Shown here: piece after piece, positions 48,689 to 59,535 of the stretch
How the letters are laid out: each line of letters opens with the position of its first letter
Position numbering within the stretch: position 1 is the first letter of the stretch
Assembly (NCBI RefSeq): GCF_029894125.1
Contig: NZ_JARXYZ010000008.1
Span: 1 to 64,000 of the forward strand
Origin: Kitasatospora sp. MAA19
GTDB lineage: Bacteria > Actinomycetota > Actinomycetes > Streptomycetales > Streptomycetaceae
Direction: 5' to 3'
DNA length: 64,000 nucleotides
Translations under genes and position numbers: made by a program
The notes under the pieces: generated by a model
The model's input: only the letters and a program-made list of their open reading frames with translations
What the model was told of the DNA's origin: nothing
Databases searched by the model: none

Positions 48689-50023
48689 CTACGCCGCCGG
48701 GTCCGTCCCCAGGAGGGGCACCCGGCGGCGTCCGCCGTCCACCGCCCCCAGCTCCGCGCCACCGGTCTCCGGCAGCAGCCACAGACACCCCAGCGCCACC
48801 GCGCCCAACCCCGCCAGGTACCAGCCGACCGGCTGCGCCGTCCCGTACGCCGCGGTCAGCCTCGTCGCCGCCAGCGGCGTCGTCGCACCGCCCACCACCC
48901 CGCCCAGGTTGTACGTCAGCGCGGCGCCCGTGTACCGCACCCGGGTCGGGAACAGCTCCGGCAGGAACGCCGCCACCGGCCCCATCAGGCACCCGAGCAC
49001 CACCAGCGCACCCGCCAGCGCCAGGAACATCAACGGCCGGCGCACCGTCTCCAACAGCGGGAACAACACCAGCGACCACCCCGCCGCCAGACCCGTCGCC
49101 CAGCACAACGTCCGCCGCCGCCCCCACCCGTCACTGCGCGACGCGCTCACCCACACCGTCGCAGCCATGCCCGCCGCGCCCACCAGCAGCATCGACAGCA
49201 CCAGCGAACTCGCCACCCCCAGCCCGGACGTGGCATACGCCAACGCATAGGTCGTGGTCAGGTAGAACAGCGCGTACCCCACGGTGATCGCCCCGCAGCC
49301 CAACAGCACCGTGCGCCAATGCCCGCGCAGCACCTCCACCACCGGCGCCCGGTCCCTCGGTTCGTCCGGCCGGAACAGCGGCGTCTCCTCCAACCGCAGC
49401 CGTACGAACAACCCCACCGCTACCAGCCCCAGCGACGCCAGGAACGGCACCCGCCAGCCCCACTCCCGGAACGCCCTTTCGTCCAGGCCGAGTTGGACCG
49501 CCAGGAAGACCCCGTTCGCCAACACGAACCCGATCGTCGGCCCCAGCTGAAGGAACGCCCCGTACCGCCCCCGCCGCCCGGCCGGCGCGTTCTCCGCGAT
49601 CAGCAGCGCCGCCCCACCCCACTCCCCGCCCAACCCCACGCCCTGGCACACCCGCAGCGCCACCAACGCCGCCGGCGCCCACCACCCCCACGAGCCGAAC
49701 CCCGGCAACACCCCCACCGCCGCCGTCGACAAGCCCATCGACAACAGCGACACCACCAGCGTCGCCTTCCGCCCCACCCGATCCCCGAAGTGCCCGAACA
49801 CCACCGCACCCAGCGGCCGGGCCAGAAACGCCACCGCGTACACCGAGAACGCCGCCAACAGCGCCCCCATCGTGCCCAGTTCAGGAAAGAACACCGACCC
49901 GAACACCAAGGCCGCAGCCGTTCCGTACAAAAAGAAGTCGTAGAACTCGATCGCCGTACCGATCAGCGCCGCAGCCGCCGCACGCCGCAACTGCCCCACC
50001 CGCCGGGCTTCCTCCGCATCCAT
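48689..50023 (-). CDS. MHS-family (metabolite:H+ symporter) MFS transporter
   Basis: Twelve-helix major facilitator of 444 residues, related to ProP, KgtP and ShiA-type uptake systems. The N-terminus AALIGTAIEFYDFFLYGTAAALVF is the MHS signature. GHFGDRVGRKATLVVSL is the MFS loop 2-3 motif and RVCQGVGLGGEWGGAALLIAENAP the helix 4-5 motif. PVAAFLPELFPTRVRYTGAALTYNLGGVVGG is the MHS C-half signature. Substrate is probably a carboxylate, betaine or similar compound and cannot be resolved. ATG 50023 is chosen; the upstream open frame is low-complexity. It is convergent with the flavoprotein gene, 20 bases away. Confidence 0.9.
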   Translation of the reverse strand: MDAEEARRVGQLRRAAAAALIGTAIEFYDFFLYGTAAALVFGSVFFPELGTMGALLAAFSVYAVAFLARPLGAVVFGHFGDRVGRKATLVVSLLSMGLSTAAVGVLPGFGSWGWWAPAALVALRVCQGVGLGGEWGGAALLIAENAPAGRRGRYGAFLQLGPTIGFVLANGVFLAVQLGLDERAFREWGWRVPFLASLGLVAVGLFVRLRLEETPLFRPDEPRDRAPVVEVLRGHWRTVLLGCGAITVGYALFYLTTTYALAYATSGLGVASSLVLSMLLVGAAGMAATVWVSASRSDGWGRRRTLCWATGLAAGWSLVLFPLLETVRRPLMFLALAGALVVLGCLMGPVAAFLPELFPTRVRYTGAALTYNLGGVVGGATTPLAATRLTAAYGTAQPVGWYLAGLGAVALGCLWLLPETGGAELGAVDGGRRRVPLLGTDPAA

Positions 50024-50505
50024 ACCACCACCCTGGCCACCCACCCACCCCTCCCACCAGCCCCCACCCGAGTGACCCTGGCGCACGACCTGAACGCGCG
50101 TACTCATGCGCACCACGCGCGCCCCCGGCAGACTCCCGGCATCAGCGACTCGGACCGAACAGCACCGACCGGCGGCAAGGCACTGACGGGCGGCGAACCT
50201 TGGGAGAGGGCGTCACATGCGGACGCGCGTGGGGGTCCAGTGGTTGATCTCGACTTCGGGCACGTGGTGGCCTCGCACATGGGCGATGTCCAGACCGCGG
50301 TCGACCACAACAACCACGCTCTTCCGCGGCCCTTCGGGGGCCGCCGTTGCCTACGGTCGGCCCTCGAAGTCTCTGTGGCGGTCGAACCCGCCGTACGGAC
50401 GATGACCACCTGAACCGCTTCGCCCCCACTGAAACCTCCGGGCACGCAACTGCCCGACCGGTCGGACTCAACACCCAACGGCCGGGCAGTCAAAGCGACA
50501 TGCGA
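50024..50505. other. 482-base region between the MHS transporter and mycosin genes
   Basis: No complete gene is recognised. A minus-strand frame ending at 50213 reads KSVVVVVDRGLDIAHVRGHH and then EINHWTPTRVRM after an upstream in-frame stop. It looks protein-like and could be the tail of a decayed gene. A C-rich purine/pyrimidine run occupies about 50025-50075. Mycosin would terminate here, but no strong hairpin is seen. Confidence 0.4.
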
Positions 50506-51885
50506 CTACCTCGTGTACGGATTGTCTCCCGGCGGCACCGGCGGCTCGTACGACGGCGGAGGCGGCGGAGTCACCGAGCCCACCTGCGACACATACGCCT
50601 CAGGCTGTCCCGCTCCCTTCCGCCGCCGAACCACGACGAACACCACACCCGCGACCAGCAGCAACCCGACCACCACGCCGACCACGATCGACAGCGCACT
50701 ACCGGAACCGGACGACTTCTCCGCCTTCGGCTCCACCGTCGGTGCGCCCACCGCCACATCACTCGGGCTCGGGGTCGCAGAGCCCGGTGCCGACGACGCA
50801 GCCGACGGGCTCACCGAGGTCGACGGAGCAACCGGCGCCGAGGCCTCTGAAACCGGGATCGGCGACACGTCCGCCGGACCGGGATCACCAGGATCCGTTA
50901 GCGCGATCCGCGGCCGAACCGCGCCATAACCGGCATCGTCGGTGCGAGCGGAACCATCCTTCGGTTTACCCGCTGTATTGACAAGCACTCGCAGTATCTG
51001 GTTCGCCGTCCAGTTCGGATGGACCGACCAAACCAAAGCAGCCGAAGCAGAAACCAGAGCCGCTGAATCCGATGTTCCATGGCTCTTGCAGTACTCAGTC
51101 GAGGAGGTACAAGCCGCAAACATGTCCGCACCGGGCGCAACAAGAGCGACCTGCGGCCCATACTCCGATTCAGTGGTCACGGTGCCGTTTCGATCAACGG
51201 CCCCAACGCCGACTACATTGGGCAATCCACCCGGATACGACACCAGATTCCCGGACTGTGCTTCATTCCCCACGCTGGCCACAACCAGAACACCCTTGGC
51301 CCGTGCAGTCGCGAGGACGCGGTCCAACTTGGCCACGTCGTCCGGAGAAGTCCTTGCCGCTGCCATACCCTGCGAGATGTTGACAACCTTTGCGCCTTGG
51401 TCGACCGCATAGTTCACGGCCTGCCCAATCTGCCCCAGGAAATCGGCCGAAGTGACAGATCCAGCAGATCCGTTGTTGATCTTGAGCGGCAGAACCTTGG
51501 CCTCAGGCGCCAAACCGTAGGCGCCCGTCCCCCCAACCCCTCTGCCGGTTCCCGCGATCAAGCTGGACATCTCTGTACCGTGCCCGTCATTGAACGACCC
51601 GACGCCACCAGGGCTGTCGCTGAAGTCCTTGCCCGGAAGGAACTGCCCCACCAGGTCGGGGTGATCCAGCCTGAAGCCACCGTCAATCACCGCGACGGTG
51701 ATCCCTTGGCCCTTGGTGATCTTCCACATCTCCGGCGCATGCATGGCATCCAAATGCCATTGCCGCTCACGGACCGTGTCATCCGCAACTGCCGGTGCTG
51801 CAACTGGGCCAACCACGACTCCCGCTGCCAGAAGCGCAGCCGCAACTACCCGCCATCGCGCTCGCGCGTTCGTCCGCCCCATCAC
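50506..51885 (-). CDS. mycP: Mycosin-type subtilisin (type VII secretion-associated serine protease)
   Basis: Membrane-anchored S8 protease of 459 residues. The signal peptide (residues 1-34, cleavage near AVA-DD) is followed by the protease domain with Asp68 (VAVIDGGFRLDHPDL), His102 (NDGHGTEMSSLIAG), oxyanion Asn207 (ASVGNE) and Ser272 (SHGTSDSAALVSA). A Ser/Pro/Ala linker (about 335-400), one C-terminal membrane helix (about 405-428) and a Pro-rich tail follow. This is the mycosin layout of ESX systems. GG replaces the common TG after Asp68. Many codons end in A or T (AAT, GTT, GAA, TAT), unlike neighbours, suggesting a different origin. Confidence 0.9.
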   Translation of the reverse strand: MMGRTNARARWRVVAAALLAAGVVVGPVAAPAVADDTVRERQWHLDAMHAPEMWKITKGQGITVAVIDGGFRLDHPDLVGQFLPGKDFSDSPGGVGSFNDGHGTEMSSLIAGTGRGVGGTGAYGLAPEAKVLPLKINNGSAGSVTSADFLGQIGQAVNYAVDQGAKVVNISQGMAAARTSPDDVAKLDRVLATARAKGVLVVASVGNEAQSGNLVSYPGGLPNVVGVGAVDRNGTVTTESEYGPQVALVAPGADMFAACTSSTEYCKSHGTSDSAALVSASAALVWSVHPNWTANQILRVLVNTAGKPKDGSARTDDAGYGAVRPRIALTDPGDPGPADVSPIPVSEASAPVAPSTSVSPSAASSAPGSATPSPSDVAVGAPTVEPKAEKSSGSGSALSIVVGVVVGLLLVAGVVFVVVRRRKGAGQPEAYVSQVGSVTPPPPPSYEPPVPPGDNPYTR

Positions 51886-51981
51886 AACTCCTCGTCAATC
51901 TCTCCGTCGACCGGGGAGCGTGCCCCGAACAGGTCTGCCCGGCCACCGGAAGAGCCCAGTGGCCGGGCAGTCGTTGCCGTC

Positions 51982-53637
51982 CTACTCAATCACGTCGGGG
52001 TTGCTGTGCGGCGTACCGCTGGTCCAGGTCTCCTCGTCCTCATGGAGGTAGTCGGCCCGCTTGCGGCGATCGCGCTCATTCCGCCCAGAGTGACCCGCCG
52101 TTCCAGGAGCCATCATGCCGTTCTGCCCGGAGCGGGCTTCGCCCTCGGCGACTCCCGCAGCCACCGCACGGTTGCGGAGGCCCGTCCCTCCTGGCGTGAA
52201 CTCCCCACCAGCGGCTGGCCCCTTGCGGCCGCCGACCGTCCCGCCGCCGGTTGAAGTCAGTCCTCGACCCCGTGAGCTACCGCCCGAGCCGCCGACTCCG
52301 TGACCTCCACCCATGCCCGGGTGCACGCCACCCTGCCCGCCGGCTACTCCGGCTCGGCCCGCCTGGGCATCTCGGGCGCCGAAGACCGTTCCGCTCGGCA
52401 GGCCCTGAGCGCCGCTTGACTTCCCCGGTACCGAGCCACCGCCGAACGGAACCGTACGGGCAGGAATCGAGCCGCCTCCCTTGCCCGAGATGGAACCGCC
52501 GCCACCACCCTTGGCCGGGATCGAGCCACCCCCACCACCGGTCGGGAAGCCTGTCACCGGGCCACCACCCGGGAAGCCCGGGTACCCGGCGGTGCCACTA
52601 GGCCCACCTGGGTACCCGGGGGTGCCGCTCGGGACGTCCGGTGGGACGTTACCGCCACCGCCAGGACCGAGCGGGCCGGTCTGGCCAGGAAGGGCCGGCA
52701 CGGTCGGCAGGCTGTCGAGCCCGGTACCGGGACGGTGAATGGGGTCTGACGGAACAGAGGGAGAGGTCGAGGAACCCGGGTCCACGGGCGGCGGTGACAC
52801 CTGCCCGCCACCGTGCGGCGGAATCGCTTCGGTGTGACCCGGAACAGATGGTTCCCGCGAACCCGCTCCTGGGCTACGGAGCGTGACGGATCCGCCACCA
52901 TAGTTGCCACTGGACGGACGGTAGCTCCCATCCGAGTTACCGCCGCTCGTGCGGGGGCTTCGAAGAGCACCGCCGTAACCTCCACCGCCTCCACCCCCAC
53001 CGCCTCGAGACGCTCCGGAGGAGTCGTTCTGGTTGGTCGGCCCCGGCGTACCCGGCAGAGCCACGTCCCCGAGCCCGGCCAGCTTCGTCGTCGCCGCGTC
53101 GTACGCCTGCGCCAGCTTCTCCATCTGGAGAACGGCTTCCTGGTGCTCCTTCTGGACCTTCGTCTGGGCCTGGGCGGCCTCTGTCCCGGTCACCCAGCCC
53201 TTGTTGACCGTTTTCATGTAGTCGTCGACGGACTGTCCGACGGCGAGCTGCACGCTTGGGGACAGGTAGACCGTCTGGCTGTTGCGCTTGGCGACCGTCG
53301 CGATTTCCGTGTGCGGCGGTTCGGGCACAGCAGACTTGGCGGTGCTGAGCGCCTCACCGGCCTGGTGCATCGCGTCGCCGGCGGTTGTGGAGTAGTCACC
53401 GAGCAACGCAGCCGACTGCTGCAGGTTGCCGGCCCAGGTCTTGAAGCTCTCGGCGGCCGGGCCTTCCCAGGTGACGTTGCCGATATGCGATTTGAGTGCC
53501 GCGCCCAGTTCCTTCAGAACACGGCCGGCCGACTGCAGCTGGGTGCCGCGGCTCAGGACCAGCGTGGGGTCCGCGCTGTCGACCATCTTCCTCAGCTTGG
53601 CGTGATCGATGCCCTCGAAGTTCGTTCCATCTGCCAC
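51982..53637 (-). CDS. WXG100-like protein with long Gly/Pro-rich C-terminus
   Basis: A 551-residue putative type VII secretion substrate. Residues about 25-200 are helical, with a WXG motif (VTWEGPAAESFKTWAGN, W57-G59) and long amphipathic helices (KVQKEHQEAVLQMEKLAQAYD), like WXG100 or PPE proteins. About 205-490 is low-complexity Gly/Pro/Ser with PGYPGG-type and GGGGSI repeats. The last 30 residues (RKRADYLHEDEETWTSG) resemble a conserved tail of streptomycete ESX-associated proteins. No signal peptide. It sits between the mycosin gene and a helical partner gene on the same strand, so the three probably form one unit. Confidence 0.82.
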   Translation of the reverse strand: MADGTNFEGIDHAKLRKMVDSADPTLVLSRGTQLQSAGRVLKELGAALKSHIGNVTWEGPAAESFKTWAGNLQQSAALLGDYSTTAGDAMHQAGEALSTAKSAVPEPPHTEIATVAKRNSQTVYLSPSVQLAVGQSVDDYMKTVNKGWVTGTEAAQAQTKVQKEHQEAVLQMEKLAQAYDAATTKLAGLGDVALPGTPGPTNQNDSSGASRGGGGGGGGGYGGALRSPRTSGGNSDGSYRPSSGNYGGGSVTLRSPGAGSREPSVPGHTEAIPPHGGGQVSPPPVDPGSSTSPSVPSDPIHRPGTGLDSLPTVPALPGQTGPLGPGGGGNVPPDVPSGTPGYPGGPSGTAGYPGFPGGGPVTGFPTGGGGGSIPAKGGGGGSISGKGGGSIPARTVPFGGGSVPGKSSGAQGLPSGTVFGARDAQAGRAGVAGGQGGVHPGMGGGHGVGGSGGSSRGRGLTSTGGGTVGGRKGPAAGGEFTPGGTGLRNRAVAAGVAEGEARSGQNGMMAPGTAGHSGRNERDRRKRADYLHEDEETWTSGTPHSNPDVIE

Positions 53638-53681
53638 TACTTGCTCCCCCGTCTCCCCGTATGCCTCTTCCCGGACCGCTA

Positions 53682-54218
53682 TCAGAGGTCGACGTCGGTC
53701 CGCTTCGACGTCGTTCCAGCCGGCGTGGTGCCGCCTGCGTTCTTCGCGACGGCGTTCTGGTCGGCCGTCGTGTTGTCCTCGTTGGTCGAGTAGTTGCCCG
53801 CCGTCTGTGCGACCGCTGTCTTCATCGCCTCGATCTGCGACACGAAGTCCTTGTGCAGCTTGACGAGCTGGGTGTGCACCTTGCCGTAGGCCGCCGTCAG
53901 GGCCGTCGCCTCGGCGAACTGCGCGCTGGCGAAGCTCCCTCCGGTCAGCTTCTGCTCCTGGAGCTTGTACGGTGCCGCCGGGGAGCCCTCCATCGCCTGG
54001 AGCAGGGCCTCGATCTTCTTCGCGAACGAGGTGAGCGTGTCGAGTTCGACCTTGACGTCCTGCTTGCCGAAGGCGGACACCAGGTCGCCGGCGCTGACGT
54101 ACGTCTGCACGGTGCTGATCACGGGGCCGATCCCCATGTAATGGCTGAGCGTAAAAGGCGTGACGTCACCGGACGGATCCGGATTGGCCCCCGTGTTCGG
54201 TGGAACCTCTCCTGCCAC
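53682..54218 (-). CDS. Helical ESX-associated protein
   Basis: A 178-residue, mostly helical protein without signal peptide or membrane helix. Helices cover about 40-155 (DVKVELDTLTSFAKKIEALLQAMEG, FAEATALTAAYGKVHTQLVKLHKDFVSQIEAMKTAVAQTAGNYSTNED). The length and helical hairpin suggest a WXG100-superfamily partner, but there is no WXG motif. It is the first gene of the three-gene minus-strand set with the WXG100-like and mycosin genes (gaps 44 and 96 bases). I know of no specific function. Confidence 0.7.
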   Translation of the reverse strand: MAGEVPPNTGANPDPSGDVTPFTLSHYMGIGPVISTVQTYVSAGDLVSAFGKQDVKVELDTLTSFAKKIEALLQAMEGSPAAPYKLQEQKLTGGSFASAQFAEATALTAAYGKVHTQLVKLHKDFVSQIEAMKTAVAQTAGNYSTNEDNTTADQNAVAKNAGGTTPAGTTSKRTDVDL

Positions 54219-54559
54219 AGCAGTTCACCTCTTCCCCCGTACGGGCGGCGGTTCGGGGTAACCCCGGGGCCGCCGCTCCGCAACATACCGTCAACTTCTC
54301 GGTCGTACAGTCCTGGTCGGTGCACCGCCCGCCCTGGGGGCGGTTTCAACCTCCACAATCGTAGCCACCGCCCCTGTCGGACCGGCAGGGCCCTTGGCCC
54401 GCCTGTGCGCGATCGGTACGAACTTGACACGTGCAACCCGCCGGGGCACCTGGACAAGCCCCCGCTAGACTGGCCTCGCCCGGTTGGACCGGGTACGCCC
54501 CCATCTGCCGCGCAATGTCGCACAGCAGCGACCCTTGGCCGCAGAACGGACGTGATCGC
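54219..54559. other. 341-base divergent intergenic region
   Basis: This holds the promoters of the ESX-like set (minus) and the FUSC gene (plus). TTGACA at 54425 and TAGACT at about 54466 are both present but too far apart to be one promoter. Hairpins such as ACCGCCCGCCCTGGGGGCGGT are visible. No gene seen. Confidence 0.4.
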
Positions 54560-56458
54560 ATGCCTTCGGACGAGCCCGCCCCCTCCTGGTGGGCGCGCGC
54601 CGCGCGCCCCTCCCGGCCTCCGCTGCCGGTCGCGTTGATGGTCCGCGCCGCCGTGGGCATGGCGGTGCCGCTGACCGTCGGCCTGCTGGCGCACCGGCTG
54701 GATCTGGGGGTGTTCGCCGGCCTGGGTGCGATGCACGCGACGATGAACGACCGGGCCGAGCCGGCGGGGCTGCGGGCCTCCCGGATCGCGTCGGCGGTGC
54801 TGGCCTCGGCGCTCGGCATGCTGATCGGTACCGCCCTTCAGCATGCGGACGTCTCGGCGGCCGTGCTCGGCGCGGCGCTCACGCTCACCGCCTTCGCGTC
54901 CGGCGCGCTGAGTGCGACGGGCCCGCGCGGTTCGGCGGCCGGGATGCTGCTGCTGGTGTCGGCCGCGCTGGGCAGCGGGATGCCGTTGCCGGATCCGTGG
55001 TGGGCGGCGGCGCCGATGATGCCGGCGGGCGCCGCGTTCGTCGTACTGCTGGGTCTGCCCGGGAGCGCGCACCTCCGGCCCGCCTCCGATCCGCGCAACC
55101 GCGCGTTGGCGGCCGCGTACGAGGCGTTCGGCCGTACGCTCGCCGACCTGGGCACGCCGCAGGGCGCGGCCTCGCGCCAGGTGTTGACGGCCCGGTTGAA
55201 CCAGCTCCAGGACCTCCTCCCGAGGCCGCGCCGCCCGGGGGCGGAGTCCGCCCGCACGGCCCGGCTGCGCCGGATGTACGAGGCGGCGCTGGCCGCCACC
55301 GAGGCGGCGACCGGCCTGCTGTGGGCCTGGCGGCCCGTGCCGCCGGAGATCGCGGAGGTGCCGGGCCGGCTGGCGGCCGCCGTCCGGCGGGGCGGCGGCG
55401 AGGTCGTCGTCCCGGACTGGCAGCCGGACACCCCGTCCCGGCAGGCCCTGGACGTGGCGCTGCGGGCCGCCGCCGACACCGTGGCCGGCCGGGACGCGGA
55501 GATCGGCACCGCCCCGGCGCCCCCGCCCGATCCGTGGCGGCTCCGGGTGAAGCTGCTGTCACGCGGTTCGGTCCGGTACGGGCTGCGGGTGGCGCTGTGC
55601 ATCGCGGTGGGTTCGGCGGTGACCGCCAACTACCCGCTCAGCAAGAGCTACTGGGTGCCGATGACGATCGCCTTCGTGCTGAAGCCGGATCTCGGGTCGG
55701 TGTTCCTGCGTGCGGTGAGCCGTTCGATCGGCACGGTGCTCGGGGTGGCGGTCACCGCGGCCGTGGTCTCCCTCACGACCGACGAGTGGGTGCTGACGGC
55801 GATCGCCGCGTTCTGCGTGGCCCTGCTGCCGTACGCGACGGCGGCGCACTACGGGCTGAACACGGTGGCGATGACGCCGATGGCACTGATCCTGCTCCAG
55901 CTGGGCGGGCAGAGCAGCGCGGCCGAGTTCTGGCCGCGGGTGCTGGACACGGTGCTCGCCAGCGCGATCGTGCTGCTCTTCGGCTACCTGCTGTGGCCGG
56001 AGCGTCCGCGCCACCGGATCGAGCCGCGGCTGGTGGACGCGGCCACCGCGCTGCGGGCCTACCTGGACGCGGTCACCGGGGACGCCGGCCGGGCCGAGGT
56101 GTGGCTGCGCCGTACGGCCTACCGGGCGCTGGCGGACGCCCGCCAGGAGGTGCGGCAGGGGCTGGCCGAGCCGCCGCCGACCGGTCGGCTGGCGGAGCAG
56201 TGGCTGCCTGCGACGGCGGCCTTGGAGCGGCTGGGCGGCGCGGTGGCGGCGTTCGCGGCGCAGCTCCGGTACGGCGGCCGGGTGCCGGACCCGACGGAGG
56301 TCGGACGGGTGTGCCGGGCGCTGGACGAGCTGACCGCCGCAGCCCGCGAGCACCGCCCGCCGACCGGGGCGGCGGCCCGCCCGACGGCGCCGCACGACCC
56401 GACGCGCAGTGCGCTGGGCCGTGCGGCGGACGAGCTGGAGGCCCTGCTCGCCCGGTAG
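54560..56458 (+). CDS. FUSC-family (aromatic acid exporter-like) membrane protein
   Basis: A 632-residue inner-membrane protein with two hydrophobic blocks of about five to six helices each (about residues 25-165 and 345-500), separated by a soluble helical region. A second cytoplasmic helical domain is at the C-terminus. The second block contains the FUSC signature YGLRVALCIAVGSAVTANYPLSKSYWVPMTIAFVLKPDLGSVFLRAVSRSIGTVLGV. Family members (YccS, AaeB) are thought to export aromatic acids. ATG 54560 follows GGACG; an upstream ATG at 54515 is possible. The gene ends in a 12-bp tandem duplication including the stop. Confidence 0.88.
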   Translation: MPSDEPAPSWWARAARPSRPPLPVALMVRAAVGMAVPLTVGLLAHRLDLGVFAGLGAMHATMNDRAEPAGLRASRIASAVLASALGMLIGTALQHADVSAAVLGAALTLTAFASGALSATGPRGSAAGMLLLVSAALGSGMPLPDPWWAAAPMMPAGAAFVVLLGLPGSAHLRPASDPRNRALAAAYEAFGRTLADLGTPQGAASRQVLTARLNQLQDLLPRPRRPGAESARTARLRRMYEAALAATEAATGLLWAWRPVPPEIAEVPGRLAAAVRRGGGEVVVPDWQPDTPSRQALDVALRAAADTVAGRDAEIGTAPAPPPDPWRLRVKLLSRGSVRYGLRVALCIAVGSAVTANYPLSKSYWVPMTIAFVLKPDLGSVFLRAVSRSIGTVLGVAVTAAVVSLTTDEWVLTAIAAFCVALLPYATAAHYGLNTVAMTPMALILLQLGGQSSAAEFWPRVLDTVLASAIVLLFGYLLWPERPRHRIEPRLVDAATALRAYLDAVTGDAGRAEVWLRRTAYRALADARQEVRQGLAEPPPTGRLAEQWLPATAALERLGGAVAAFAAQLRYGGRVPDPTEVGRVCRALDELTAAAREHRPPTGAAARPTAPHDPTRSALGRAADELEALLAR

Positions 56459-56479
56459 CCACCCCGGTAGCCACCCCGG
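56451..56479. repeat. 12-bp tandem duplication spanning the FUSC gene stop codon
   Basis: CCCGGTAGCCAC occurs at 56451 and 56463, and CCCGG restarts at 56475. The TAG stop at 56456-56458 is therefore duplicated 12 bases later. Confidence 0.9.
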
Positions 56480-56525
56480 GAGGAATCCTCAGGAGACGAC
56501 CCCGACGGAGGCCCCTTCAGCGAGC

Positions 56526-58391
<1,866 letters not shown>

Positions 58392-58531
58392 GTGTGCTGC
58401 GCTCCTGGGTTGGCGGTCTCGGGGCGGCCCGCCGCTCGCGGCCGGGCGCCCCTGTCGGGGACACCCCGATCTCCCCAGCCTAATGGGCCCGCCGAAGCGC
58501 CCTCACCGCCTGCACCGGCGGGGCCCCGGGC

Positions 58532-58597
58532 GCCCCCACCTGCGGGGGCCCAGCACCGGCGGGAGCCCCCACCTGCGGGGGCCCAGCACCGGCGGGG
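58532..58597. repeat. 33-bp tandem repeat just downstream of ispE
   Basis: A 33-base unit starting GCCCCCACCTGCGGGGGC is present at 58532 and 58565, flanked by partial GCACCGGCGGGGCC copies up to about 58612. Each unit contains a small hairpin (GCCCCC/GGGGGC) and may also terminate ispE transcription. Confidence 0.88.
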
Positions 58598-58617
58598 GCC
58601 CTGCACCGGCGGAGGAG

Positions 58618-59535
58618 CTACGGCACCAGCCCGGCCCCTGGCACCGGCCCGTACGTGGCGTGCGCGGTCCGGCAGGTGCCGGAGGCCCGCAGTGCCTCGG
58701 CGACGGCGGCCGCCGCGTCGGCGTCCTTGGCGAGGAACGCGCAGGTCGGCCCGGAGCCGGAGACCAGGGCGCCGAGCGCGCCGGCCTCGGTGCCGGCCCG
58801 CAGGGTGGCCGCGAGCGAGGGGCGCAGCGAGAGGGCGGCGGGCTGGAGGTCGTTGGTGAGGGCGGCGGCCAGGGCGACGGCGTCGCCGGCGGCGAGCGCG
58901 GCGAGCAGCTCCGGGTCGGCGTCGGGGGTGGGCACCTGCACCTCGCTGGAGCCGGTGCCGGCCTCCTCGCGCAGGCGGTCGCACTCGCGGAAGACGGCGG
59001 GGGTGGAGAGGCCGCCGTCGGCGACCGCGAACACCCAGTGGAAGGTGCCCTCGACGGTGAGCGGCTGCAGGATCTCGCCCCGGCCGCGGCCCAGCGCGAC
59101 GCCACCGAGCAGGGCGAACGGCACGTCGGAGCCGAGTTCGGCGGCCAGCTCCAGGAGCGTGTCGAGGGGGGTGTCGAGCTGCCAGAGCGCGTCACAGGCG
59201 ACCAGCGCGGCCGCCCCGTCGGCGCTGCCGCCGGCCATGCCGCCGGCGACCGGGATGGCCTTGGCGATGTGCAGGTGCACGCCGGGCTCGGCGATGCCGT
59301 GGTGGGCGGCGAGCAGGCGGGCGGCACGGGCGGCGAGGTTGCTCTCGTCGAGCGGTACGGCGTGGGCGTCCGGCCCGGTGCAGGACAGCGTGACGCCCTC
59401 CCCGGCCGTGGCCGTGACCTCGTCGCCGAGGGCGACGGCGAAGAACACGTTGGCCAGGTCGTGGAACCCGTCGGCACGCAGTCCGCCCACTCCGAGCTGG
59501 ACGTTGACCTTGGCCGGAACCCGTACGGTGATCAC
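58618..59535 (-). CDS. ispE: 4-diphosphocytidyl-2-C-methyl-D-erythritol kinase
   Basis: GHMP kinase of the MEP isoprenoid pathway, phosphorylating CDP-methylerythritol. The 305-residue protein has [28 protein letters not shown], the GHMP ATP loop [37 protein letters not shown] and the C-terminal [13 protein letters not shown]. The GTG start overlaps the rsmA stop by four bases (GTGA), so the pair is translationally coupled, an arrangement usual in actinobacteria. Confidence 0.97.
   Translation of the reverse strand: MITVRVPAKVNVQLGVGGLRADGFHDLANVFFAVALGDEVTATAGEGVTLSCTGPDAHAVPLDESNLAARAARLLAAHHGIAEPGVHLHIAKAIPVAGGMAGGSADGAAALVACDALWQLDTPLDTLLELAAELGSDVPFALLGGVALGRGRGEILQPLTVEGTFHWVFAVADGGLSTPAVFRECDRLREEAGTGSSEVQVPTPDADPELLAALAAGDAVALAAALTNDLQPAALSLRPSLAATLRAGTEAGALGALVSGSGPTCAFLAKDADAAAAVAEALRASGTCRTAHATYGPVPGAGLVP

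Noticed and set aside
58500..58620. A CRISPR array
   Set aside because: The 33-bp units are contiguous, without variable spacers, and no cas gene is present. It is a plain tandem repeat.
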